From Sarcocystis neurona (Eukaryota; Apicomplexa; Conoidasida; Eucoccidiorida; Sarcocystidae), in assembly GCA_000727475.1 (NCBI GenBank), contig KL647298.1, positions 62,001 through 126,000 on the forward strand: 64,000 bases of DNA. Direction: 5' to 3'. Shown here piece by piece: positions 48,334 through 57,539 of the stretch; within the stretch, counting starts at the first letter, position 1, and every line of letters begins with the position of its first letter. The notes under the pieces are model-generated. The model had not been told where the DNA came from and did no database searches. It saw only the letters and a list, made by a program, of their open reading frames with translations. A program made the position numbers and the translations under genes.

Positions 48334-48420
48334 AAAAACTCTTTGAACAGTGTATAGAAAAGTTTCTCTTGCTTGTGCCAGTCGAAGAGGGATACTGCGC
48401 TTAGAAGTCCAGAAGTGGAC
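48334..48420 (-). CDS. 29-codon exon, unknown product
   Basis: Acceptor CACCACCCACAG and strong donor TTT|GTAAGT, phase 0 on both sides. It encodes VHFWTSKRSIPLRLAQARET then FLYTVQRVF, a plausible amphipathic helix. It abuts the preceding open segment by only 21 bases, so the two may be alternatives rather than consecutive exons. Confidence 0.45.
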
Positions 48421-48441
48421 CTGTGGGTGGTGTACGTACAC

Positions 48442-48629
48442 CGCGGCGCATGAGGTAAAAGAGTCGGCGGAGAAGATGGGCAGAAGGTGAACCATGCAGA
48501 AGCGCTAAAAGACGTACGTCCCCCAAGCCATGCAGCGCCTTTTCCGCTTCAAATAATTCGCGGTTGTCCCCGTATATGCGTAAAAATACATGTAAATATA
48601 TGCGGGTCCATGTGTACATATACGTCCAC
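48442..48629 (-). CDS. 62-codon exon, unknown product
   Basis: Acceptor ACATATTTGCAG, donor CCGCG|GTGTAC. The first residues come from TATG sequence (WTYMYTWTRIYLHVFLRIYG); the rest, DNRELFEAEKALHGLGD and VRLLALLHGSPSAHLLRRL, is clearly protein-like and helical. Not recognised. Upstream, 48640-49560 shows only microsatellite and short frames. Confidence 0.4.
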
Positions 48630-49565
48630 CTGCAAATATGTGTAATATGTGGATACCGGTATCTCTCCTTCATTCTGCTGCTCTCTCGCTCTCTCTCTAC
48701 GTACATATATGTGTACGTCTGTAAGCTAAAGGAAGAAATTCAGTTACACGTAGACCTATGTGTCAGGCGTGTGCAATGTCTACACGCCCCCGCGTGCTGG
48801 TTCGCAGGACCGCATGGGGAAGATTAGACGGGGACAGAGTTACGTAGCCGGCTACAGACCCTACAGACTACAACTGGCGCCTGTCCCCATCTTGGTGGGT
48901 CTCTTTCTGTTTCTCTGCCTTTACTGTGGGTTTGTGCCTCTGTACGTGTGTGCGTCTCTGTCTCTCTTTCTTTGCGTGTGCGTGTGTGTCTGTGTTTCCT
49001 TCTCTCTCTCCCATTGTACACACCAAGTACACCTTGCTGGTGTGTGCTCGTGTAGCGACGTAGGGAGCGCGCAGAGAGACAAAGATATCGGTGTGTCCAC
49101 ACGCACATACACAGTGATGTAAAAGCACACGTACGTGGCAATAAGCGGGAATACACATTTACTACAGCAAAGCCCAATAGTGTGTGTCCTCCGTTCGCAG
49201 ATACATAGAAGAGCTGTGTCTATAGAACTCTGTACATACGTACATATGTGAGTCACCGTAGACAGCCGTAGGAACGTAGAAGAAACGCGCATGAAAAGCC
49301 GTCCAAACGTAGATATATGTATATATATATGTATGTTTCAGAAACACAACCCATATGGGTTTCAGGGGACAACCCATATAACCACGTATTTACATATTGT
49401 CTATCCATGCGCCTATGTGTATGCATAGGTCGTCAGAAGACGACGCACCTTTACGACCGTACCAGCGCACACGTATCTAAATGTTTATATATGTGTTGAT
49501 GTACGCGTGGAATAAATACTTTTATGAGGTGGCGTGTGCGCAGTCGCTGTAAGAATTATCTCTGC

Positions 49566-51347
49566 CTACTGATGCTCCACAGCTACTTCTGAAGAAAGAC
49601 GATTTCTCGACTTGCCTGTTGCGCGTATGGTGGGGCATGATATAACTTCTTCGGCAGAAGCTTTTGAGATGCGATTGCTGTCTGCTGTCCGTCCCGCATG
49701 TTCTGCTTTTTCGTCCCGCACAGCACTCTCCGCATGCGTCTTTGGACGGCCTTGTTTACTAGGAAAGTTGTTCCGTTGCTTTCCTTCGCCATTTGCCCAC
49801 CGCGAACAGACTCCTGCTGCTGTTGGGGTCTCTGCTTCTCTGCGGTCTGCCGGTATGGCTGCCGCAGAGCTGGGAGCTCTCCCTGGTGTTGCGCAGACCC
49901 TCGGCGCTCTTGCCCCCGCTTCCTCTGAAACGGGAAATGCTGCTGCTGCTGCTACTTCTTCGTTTCCTTCCTTAGTCGCTGCCCTTCCTGTCACTCCTGC
50001 AGCTTCTCCTCGTGTCTCTTGACTCTCTCCTGTGCCTCCTTTCTCGTCCTCTGCTGCTGCTTTCTTCTGGCCTCCTGTTGCTGGCCCTGCCGATGGTTGG
50101 TGCAAGAACTTGTTCACAACCTCTTCTTCAACTTCTTCCTCCTCTTCTCCTGCCTCCCTGGATCTAGTTTTGCTGGCTGCTAGAATGTTGCATCTTGCTG
50201 TCAGTCTGAGTCTTCCTTCCCTTCCCTGCCATTTCCCTTCCTCCTTCTCCACTTCTGTCGCTGTTGCTGTGGCAACTCTTTGCTGCTCTTTCCTGACCGC
50301 CCCTCTTTCTGTTGTCGACGTAATTGTCTCTGTTGCTGTATTTCCGTCTGCCCCAACATCCGCTGCATCGTTTCTCCCAGTCGTCTCTGCCGCCGCTGCT
50401 GTTGCTGCTGCTGCTTCTGTGCTGTAGCTCCACTGCCGTCGCTTCGTCTCTTCCCGCTTTGCTGCTGTGGTTGCCGTTGCTGCCGCTTCTGCTGCTGCGA
50501 CGGATTTCTGCTTTTCAGCAACATTTCCATCTCCCTCCGTGTCGCCGCGCAGCAGCACAATATCTAACACATATTTACTAAGTAGTCCCATCCCCATGTG
50601 CCTTTTCTTTCCACTCTCCCTGTGCTGCTGCTTTGACAAGGGATGCCGAGTTCTGCAGAGTGTCCTGTGTCCCGATTTTCCTGCTCTTCTGCAGAGTCGT
50701 ACAATATCTGCTGGGGAGTCCTCTTCTGGTGCTACGTCTTCTTCGTTTTCCTCCACTGCTGCTTCTCCTCCTGCTGCTCCTCGAGCAGGCGTTTCTCTCA
50801 CATACACCAAAGCAGTTGCTGCGCATGTTCTCTCCGAACCTTGTGTCTTTGCGTCTCCCTCTCCTTTGTTTTTCTCCTCTCCTGTTACGTTTTCTCTGGC
50901 TGCTTCTTCTCGTCTTGCTGCTCCCTGCACTATTTCTTCTCCCTCTACCTCTTTTCCTTCTTTTACTGCCGCAGACTCTTCACCAACAGATACGTCTGCT
51001 GCTTCGCTAGCAGCCTGCGGTCGTGCTGCTGCCGTTAGCCCCGGTACCGCAGCCGCTTTTTCTGCCGCCACTTCTGCTTCTGGCTCCACTTTCCTAGCTA
51101 CCTCCTTCGATTCTTCCTGTGCTGCTGCTCCTGCTGCTGTCACTGATACTGTGACGTCTCTTACTTCCTTGTCTGGCAGTTTTCCTTCTTCCTCCGTTTG
51201 TGCAGCAGCGGCAGCATGCGCTGCTTGCTCTTCATCAGCCTGTCCGGCTGCTGTTGCTCCTGCTGCTTCGGCACACACGGATGATGCGCGTCTTTTCCTA
51301 TTGCTGCTTGACGGCTGGCTTCCCTTCAGCAGCAGAGGAAAACGCAT
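49566..51347 (-). CDS. 593-codon Ala/Glu-rich open frame, low-complexity protein
   Basis: Single minus-strand frame ending in TGA after VAVEHQ. Composition is Ala, Glu, Lys, Arg, Thr and Gly with acidic runs (EEEEEVEEEVV), no signal peptide, and a short hydrophobic patch (LLSKYVLDIVLLRG). Such Ala/Gln/Glu-rich exons are common in Eimeria proteins. The plus strand is also open over much of the span (50467-51600, Ser/Ala/Phe-rich), but the charged minus frame looks more like protein. The frame stays open upstream of the ATG to an acceptor-like AATTTAG near 51380, so the ATG may be internal. Function unknown. Confidence 0.4.
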   Translation of the reverse strand: MRFPLLLKGSQPSSSNRKRRASSVCAEAAGATAAGQADEEQAAHAAAAAQTEEEGKLPDKEVRDVTVSVTAAGAAAQEESKEVARKVEPEAEVAAEKAAAVPGLTAAARPQAASEAADVSVGEESAAVKEGKEVEGEEIVQGAARREEAARENVTGEEKNKGEGDAKTQGSERTCAATALVYVRETPARGAAGGEAAVEENEEDVAPEEDSPADIVRLCRRAGKSGHRTLCRTRHPLSKQQHRESGKKRHMGMGLLSKYVLDIVLLRGDTEGDGNVAEKQKSVAAAEAAATATTAAKREETKRRQWSYSTEAAAATAAAAETTGRNDAADVGADGNTATETITSTTERGAVRKEQQRVATATATEVEKEEGKWQGREGRLRLTARCNILAASKTRSREAGEEEEEVEEEVVNKFLHQPSAGPATGGQKKAAAEDEKGGTGESQETRGEAAGVTGRAATKEGNEEVAAAAAFPVSEEAGARAPRVCATPGRAPSSAAAIPADRREAETPTAAGVCSRWANGEGKQRNNFPSKQGRPKTHAESAVRDEKAEHAGRTADSNRISKASAEEVISCPTIRATGKSRNRLSSEVAVEHQ

Positions 51348-51619
51348 AGGCGCAGGTGGGAGATTTACCCGGAAGCCTAAATTGCCAGGTGCACACGCAA
51401 CACAGAGAAAGCAGCTGACGAGTTGTACGCACGCTAGTAGATATAGATCTTTTCCTACTCCAAGATACGACTTCTCACTCGAAATCTGCAGAAAGAGCAG
51501 TGGCTTTGCACCCCGAAAGTCTCCTTGTATTCGGCTATATATACATATACACGTTTACGTATATATTTCTTCCCACGTATATATATGTATACGTAGGTAA
51601 TCGTCTATACACAATTGTT

Positions 51620-52430
51620 TGCAACCGAGTCAGCAGCACATCTGTCCAGACGGCCCCCTGGTGAAGAAAAAACTACTTCCTGAATCCAGCAGCATCCTCA
51701 AGTGCAATGACGCAGTCCCAGCGGAGCAGCAGAAAACACAGTTTGTACACAGCAGGAACGAGAGATAGTCGTACCCTTCTACGCGGCTGCAGCACTTCGT
51801 GTTGAATCAGAAGAGAAATAGCAGCCTATATAGCAGCAGCACCGGCAAGACAACAAAAGCTCTTCGTGCAGCAGCAACAGCAGACTTAGTGACAGGAGCA
51901 GCAGTTAAAGCAGCGGTAGCAGGACTTTAATCAGCAGCAGCAGCAGCCACAGCACATGAAGCAGTAGAGCCTTCTAAGCAACAGCAGCAGTAGCTTACTA
52001 CTCTAAGCGTCAGCAGCTTCTTAGAGGGGCAGCTCCACAAGAAGTAACACAGAGTTAAAGGAGCAGCAGCGTCTCTGCAGATGCAGTAGCTTCAGCTTGC
52101 AGCCAGCGGCAGCACGAGGAAGAGCAACACTGGGAAGAGCAGCCGCAAGATAATACGCGTGCAGCGTTACTGACGAGGAACAGCAATAAGGGCAGCAGAA
52201 CCAAGAAATACCACGGAAAATAAGCAGCTGTGCTGCAGAGATAGCAGCAAAGGCGCTGCAAAGGTAGAAGCAAAGGGGCTGAAGAGACAGAAGCAAAGGC
52301 GCTGCAGAGATACCAGCAGCCGCGACAGTCGAGCTGCACCAGTCGCGTTGTCTGCAGCACCACCACCACGGGAGCATCACCGCGACCACACGCAACAGCA
52401 GTAAACTTCCTGGAGCAGCGGTGCCCTCTC
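51620..52430. repeat. Degenerate CAG/GCA block with a 23-bp minisatellite
   Basis: Imperfect CAG/GCA triplets. At 52239-52320 a 23-base unit recurs at 52239, 52262, 52285 and 52308; each copy carries the motif AGCAAAGG(C/G)GCTG. Minus frames of 124 and 129 codons cover it in two frames at once. Confidence 0.75.
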
Positions 52431-53634
52431 TTTGCTTCGTCCATCTGCAGAGGTTCCTACAAAACCCACCTTCCCCGTGGCTTTTTCACCTCACACGAAG
52501 AAACACTCACGTGTAGCGTCCACCCCTTACTTGGTAACACCCGTGCACTTTTGTCACACGTGTACGTCCAGTTATATACGTATATCCATATATATGTTCT
52601 CCGTCTGTGTAGGGGCATTTTAAACCCGTCATATATATCTGTCTTTTTCTCTGTCTCTTTTTCTCGCGATACATATATAGACGCATCTCTGCCGGCCCAT
52701 ATAGGCCGGAGGCTGATTTTGCAATTCATGTTGAGTCGTCTCCACGGCTTCTGGAGAGAAAATTCCCTTGCCCAGATTCTTCTCTTCCTTTCTTACCCAG
52801 GGAAATGTTGTCTCTTTTCTTTTAAGTATGTAACAAGCCTTTACGAAGCGTATAGCCGCTTCTTCGGCAATATTGATCCTCAACTATAAATACGTATGTA
52901 CACGTGTATACGTGTGTGTGTCGTACGCACACGTAAGGTGCTGCATTTGTATATCTACGTGGAGACTCAAAGACGTACACGCACAATCTTCGATAATTTT
53001 CTGTATATATCCCTCTGTATATACATGTTTATACATGCGTACACGTAGGCGTGCGAGGCTCTGTCGTTGCACAGACAATGAAAGATATGCTTTATATGCA
53101 TGCGTATGTGTGTAAAAATTGCACTGCGCCGAGTCTGGGGGAAACGAACTGAGCCGTCGCATGAAAACTGGCAAGTTCCTTGACATCTACAAATCGTTTT
53201 CTCTGTTCCTGCCCTCCTTCTTCTCTCGGTGGGATACATATGTGTGCTCACCTATTCTGTAATTCGAACGTTATGCGAGCGATCTTCGTGAGGCACCTGC
53301 GCACATACACATTCGTGTACGTGTGTATCTGTGTACATGTACCTACTTATATATATATACATATATGTATACATAAATGTATATACGTATATATGTAAGT
53401 GTGAGTATATTTAAATCTGTATACTGTGGACGTATACATCTGTGTTTGTGTGCGCGTATACTGATGTACGTGTGTATACGCACATATGCGCATATATACG
53501 CCTATATATACATACATGTATAATAGTAACCTGGGCGTGCTGACACGGAGGGTACACAGCAGCCAGACGGGAAGAGTCTTTACAGCAAAAACTGGCATTC
53601 ATGAGTGTTATGCACCTTTTCTTCTCGTTTGCCT

Positions 53635-54057
53635 TCATCTGCTTCCCGTCGCCTGATTTGCGCGTCGTGTCCTTTTCCACTTTTCAGTAACTGTCTGCTT
53701 TACGTGTGCTCCTTTCCCGTACATCTTCTTCTCTTCCGCATCCATTTTTTCCGCCTTGCTTGCGTCTCGTCCTTTTTTTCGCCTCTGTGTCTCCCTGACC
53801 TTTGCCCGCGCGATAGTGCCGTGTCCGTCTCCCTCCTCGCTTCTCTGTTCTTCCGTTTGCTTTCCCTTTCTAAACGTGCCATGCGCCGTACCTGTAATAT
53901 CTGTCCAGGGCAAATGGGCCAACTGCATGCTTGAAAGACTTTCTGCAAAGTAAGTGCTGCCGCGCGCTGCACCCGCCGCTGTAGAAGGAAAGGGCTGCCC
54001 AACAGCAAAATCGCCTCCTCCTGCCGCTGCAGCTGCTGCGCGAAGGACCTGTCGGTG
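53635..54057 (-). CDS. 140-codon terminal exon, basic C-terminus
   Basis: After an acceptor (CCGCTGCAG, downstream of a long pyrimidine tract) the frame encodes HRQVLRAAAAAAGGGDFAVG, a middle part including SMQLAHLPWTDITG, and a Lys/Arg/Glu-rich tail (KMDAEEKKMYGKGAHVKQ) to the stop at 53635. The short Ala run fits coccidian coding sequence, and the basic tail suggests a nucleic-acid or ribosome contact, which is inference only. An internal donor-like site (ACAG|GTACGG) means the 3' part could be spliced differently. Confidence 0.5.
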   Translation of the reverse strand, partial: HRQVLRAAAAAAGGGDFAVGQPFPSTAAGAARGSTYFAESLSSMQLAHLPWTDITGTAHGTFRKGKQTEEQRSEEGDGHGTIARAKVRETQRRKKGRDASKAEKMDAEEKKMYGKGAHVKQTVTEKWKRTRRANQATGSR

Positions 54058-54399
54058 CTGCAGCGGGTCAACACCGGAAGAAAAAGTGCAGAAGAAGAAG
54101 AGAAAGACGAACGAGCTTGGAAGAAGTAGAAGAGCAAGAAGAACAGGAAAGACGCAAAGGCAGTCACAGCAAAAGCAATAGCAACGGCAAAAGATGCACG
54201 TGAACACTATATCACGATTCACAGATACAGAGAAAGAAAGGGAAGAAGACGAATGGGAAAAAGTAAGAGTCGTACAGGGAAGAAACTCGCCAAGGCAGCC
54301 GAAGCAGTCGCCTGTCAGGTAAACGTATTTGTGCCGCTGCACTCCTTTATCTCTATTATATGCCTGTGCCCACGCGTGTGTGATGAAGTATTTGTCATC

Positions 54400-54560
54400 T
54401 GAGGAAGTATTTTCCTTTTTTCTCCTCGGCTCTTCTTGCAATAGTAGAACAGCACGCAGTGCTTAGCATTTGCGTCTTCCCACACGACGTCGTCGTCAGT
54501 AACACTATCAAGTGCAGGCTCTTCGGCAGTTACAACGGCAGAAGTGCCAGGGGTTCGTGC
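54400..54560 (-). CDS. Acidic exon, unknown product
   Basis: Begins after a good acceptor (TTGTCTTTTCGACGAG) and encodes ARTPGTSAVVTAEEPAL, then DSVTDDDVVWEDANAKH and CVLFYYCKKS. Clearly protein-like. The 3' edge is unresolved: the same bases near 54440-54330 are also open and coding-like in a second minus frame (RKKENTSSDDKYFITHAW), so a splice or frame change occurs there. It may precede the 54057-53635 exon in one gene. Confidence 0.4.
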
Positions 54561-55484
54561 CTCGTCGAAAAGACAAAACACAAGGCTCCACACCCACATA
54601 TATAATATTGGGGAACCGGGTGACAGAACAGGAGACGAAGACGGGAGAATACAGAGAAGGATCCCAAGAATTAAGGACCCAGGACAACTCGTGCTACTCA
54701 CCCCTGCCTCCACGTATAGATCCATTTGTGCCTAGGTGTAAAATCTTCACAAATACGTATATGAAAGCCAACAAATACAAGCCTTGATGAGGAAGCGATG
54801 TAGAACATTCTAACACCGTTGAGTACGTGCGTATCCCCGTCGTTGATTCTTCCCTTGCACAGGGGTAAGTCGAAGAAGGTCTGCTCCAAATGTCTTCTGT
54901 GCGGGGAAAAATTTCCGTTAATTTTGTATGTGTAAGCTTCATCCCCCCATGCAAGACCTGTCTGTCGTTTTCAACACAGTAGACTCTTTACTCTCGCATC
55001 CACACAGCAGAGACCTCGTACTCATCGGAAACGTCACGAGAAGGCATATACTTAACTTATCCTTGTGCTAAGCCTTTAGAATAAAACAAACTCTCTGCCT
55101 AGCTATAGGTGTGTATGTGTACGCATGTAGACAGACGAACAGAGACGTCAGTCTGGGTGTACACAGGCCTCGCCGTCTACACTTGGTTGTAGAGGAAAGA
55201 AAGAAGAAACACATCTGTTACGGTCGACCACCTGCTATCCCAAACTCTGTCTCCACGCTCTAGCCACGAGTAGCTACCGACCGCCTCACACGCGCGCACA
55301 CACACCTGTGGATTTGGTAGAGATATGCGTGTATATGTGGATAGTGGTGCGGCTGGCTACGGCTGCAGGCGAAGACAGAGCTCCCTGAATACCCAACAGT
55401 TGATTTAGCAGGCTCCTTTCTTTGTAACTGGAAACGTATGCACGTGTTGAGTTGTACATACACGCGCCTGCGTGCGTGTACAGA

Positions 55485-55650
55485 AGACCGAACATTCAAA
55501 TATATATGCGTATACAACTGAGCCGGTGCGAAGACGGGGAGCGACGGGGGAAACCGAAGCTCGCTAAAAGACCGGATATCCAAATATATACACGTGTACA
55601 TCTGTGTGGATGTGAAAAGGGAGAGAGATCAAGGAGAGAGAAACTCGTTG
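55485..55650. repeat. 84-bp imperfect tandem duplication
   Basis: Two copies, starting at 55485 and 55569, share AGACCG(A/G), then TCCAAATATATA-type sequence and a GAAGACGGGGAGCGA / GAAAAGGGAGAGAGA end. The plus frame reads RPNIQIYMRIQLSRCEDGER and RPDIQIYTRVHLCGCEKGER, so 84 bases keep the frame. The flanks 54960-55480 and 55840-56280 hold nothing I can support. Confidence 0.65.
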
Positions 55651-55790
55651 ACTTCTAGTGCGAGCAGTTACTAATGGCAGCTAGTAGGACGAGAAGTCTC
55701 TCCTCTCCTCCATCTTCTTAACAGTCGCGAACACCACGAGTTGCACGGTGGCGGAGCTACGCCACGTTGAGGCACCAGAATCAGTCACGT

Positions 55791-55833
55791 GGTGTCGAGA
55801 CACCCGGACCGCGTCGCGCGGTGTCGAGACACC
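55791..55833. repeat. Direct repeat of a short stem, GGTGTCGAGACACC
   Basis: The 14-base sequence occurs twice, at 55791-55804 and 55820-55833. Each copy is itself a 6-bp stem (GGTGTC/GACACC) with a GA loop. Confidence 0.75.
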
Positions 55834-56280
55834 AAGTGGCAGTTCACGAGAGAACCGCGGAAGGTATGAGGCTGAAACCGCACTTCTACGCCGCTCAAGA
55901 AGGGCAAGAAGAAGACGAACGAGAAATGCTCATGATTTAAATTGTACCGGGGTGTGTAGCGCTGCGTGTCCTTCTGTGTCGCTGTGCCGCTTCTTCTTTC
56001 TACAACAGATATAGTGACGGAGATGCAGAGTGCCACCGCCAGGTATTCAGCGGGAAGTGTGTGAAGAAATGACTGCCCGGCGGGACTGGTAGCCGCGTCG
56101 TCTGGAGTTGTCGTTTCGTGATATTGCTGCCTTCCACCCCAAGGCACCCCATCTCCCACAGGGCACACGTGTATAAACAGACGCATGCAGACCGACCAAT
56201 CACCTGCTCGACTTCTCGCACACCCTACATAGAACAAAGCGCAGACATTCGCATGCTTCCACATGACTCAAGGACAGCAG

Positions 56281-57273
56281 TCAGTATTTTTTAATCTCTT
56301 CCGCGAGGCCCTGTGCTTGCAACAGACGAACCTCCAAAATAGTGGCAGCAGCAGCTGCAAGACTCAGGATGACCTCCTCCCCGGTCAGCTGCAGCTTTGC
56401 TGCTGGTCGCTGCTGTCCCCCTGCTGTCTGCTGTTGCTGCTTCTCTGCCGCTTGCTGCCGCTGCTGCTGCTGCACCTGCTCCCGCGCGTGCTGCTCCGTC
56501 CTTAGTGCTGGCTGCTGCTCTGGCGAGCCTTCTACTGGCTGCGTCTTCTGTTGCTTCTGCTGAGAATGTGGCTCCTCTCGCATTCCTGACGGTTGCTGAG
56601 GACGCAGCTTTGCTGCAAGCTGCTGTCGACGCCGTGGTACTAAGTGCTGCGGCTGCTTTGCTGCTAACTGTTGCTGCTCTTCCTGCGGCTGCTGCTGCGT
56701 GTCGGGTGGCGGTTGCTGCTGCTGCTCGCTGGCTGGCTGCTGCTGCTTGAGTTCAGCTGAATACGCGTGCAGAGGCTTTCTAGCATCTGCGTCAGCCGCA
56801 GCTAATGCCGGTTCCCCTGCTGAGGAAGGTCGGGATGCTCCTGCTGCTCTGCCTCCTGCAATAGCAGCCGTGGCAGGCATCCAAACGCATGCAACAGGAG
56901 AAAGAGCAGCAGCAGGACACAGCCAGCCTCCTGCAACAGCAGCAGCACACAGCACCCCAGCAACCGCAGGAGCAGCAGAACTCCCCCACACAACAGCAGC
57001 AATACGGTGTTGCAACCCTGCATCAACACCAGCAGCAGGAGCACGCGCCACGCCAGGATTAGTTGCAGCACGAAAGTTCACGCATTTAGACGCAACGGCG
57101 CAGCCCAGTAATTCGGCAGCAGCAACTGGACGGAGGCTCAAGCATAAGCAATCAAAATAGCAGAGCACCAACAGCAAATTCCCCCCAATAGACAGTAGCA
57201 ACAAGAGCAATTCAAGCCCAATTTTAGGAGCATGCAGCACCACCAGCAGTACTTCGGCAGGGTGCCCCACCAC
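56281..57273 (-). CDS. Gln-rich 3'-terminal exon in a 330-codon frame
   Basis: The minus frame ends in TAA after GEEVILSLAAAAATILEVRL and QAQGLAEEIKKY, which looks like an ordered helical C-terminus. Before it lies a Gln/Pro/Glu-rich part (RTEQHAREQVQQQQRQQAAE) of the sort coccidian proteins carry. The first half of the frame (57273-56800) is Ala/Leu/Cys-rich repeat translation and is probably not coding, so the true exon likely begins near 56790. Plus frames across the block are Leu/Ala/Cys-rich. Function unknown. Confidence 0.45.
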   Translation of the reverse strand: MVGHPAEVLLVVLHAPKIGLELLLLLLSIGGNLLLVLCYFDCLCLSLRPVAAAELLGCAVASKCVNFRAATNPGVARAPAAGVDAGLQHRIAAVVWGSSAAPAVAGVLCAAAVAGGWLCPAAALSPVACVWMPATAAIAGGRAAGASRPSSAGEPALAAADADARKPLHAYSAELKQQQPASEQQQQPPPDTQQQPQEEQQQLAAKQPQHLVPRRRQQLAAKLRPQQPSGMREEPHSQQKQQKTQPVEGSPEQQPALRTEQHAREQVQQQQRQQAAEKQQQQTAGGQQRPAAKLQLTGEEVILSLAAAAATILEVRLLQAQGLAEEIKKY

Positions 57274-57539
57274 AGCAGCAGGAGCGATGCGACGATCTAC
57301 GCATTTTCAAGCGGCGCCAGGCTGTAACAGCTTTGTGGCAGCAACCTCTTATAGCCGCAGCAGGCATTTGCGGCCAACGCGTCGGCCGCAGCTCTGCTGC
57401 CGTTGCTTGTGTAGCAAAGAAGAAAAGATAGAAGAATATTCTTAGAAAGCGTCGTCCTTGAACCTTACGAAGGCGGGTGCCTACTTCTACTTCTATAACC
57501 TTTGTACTGATACAAAGTATCGTTGATAAAAGAATCGTC

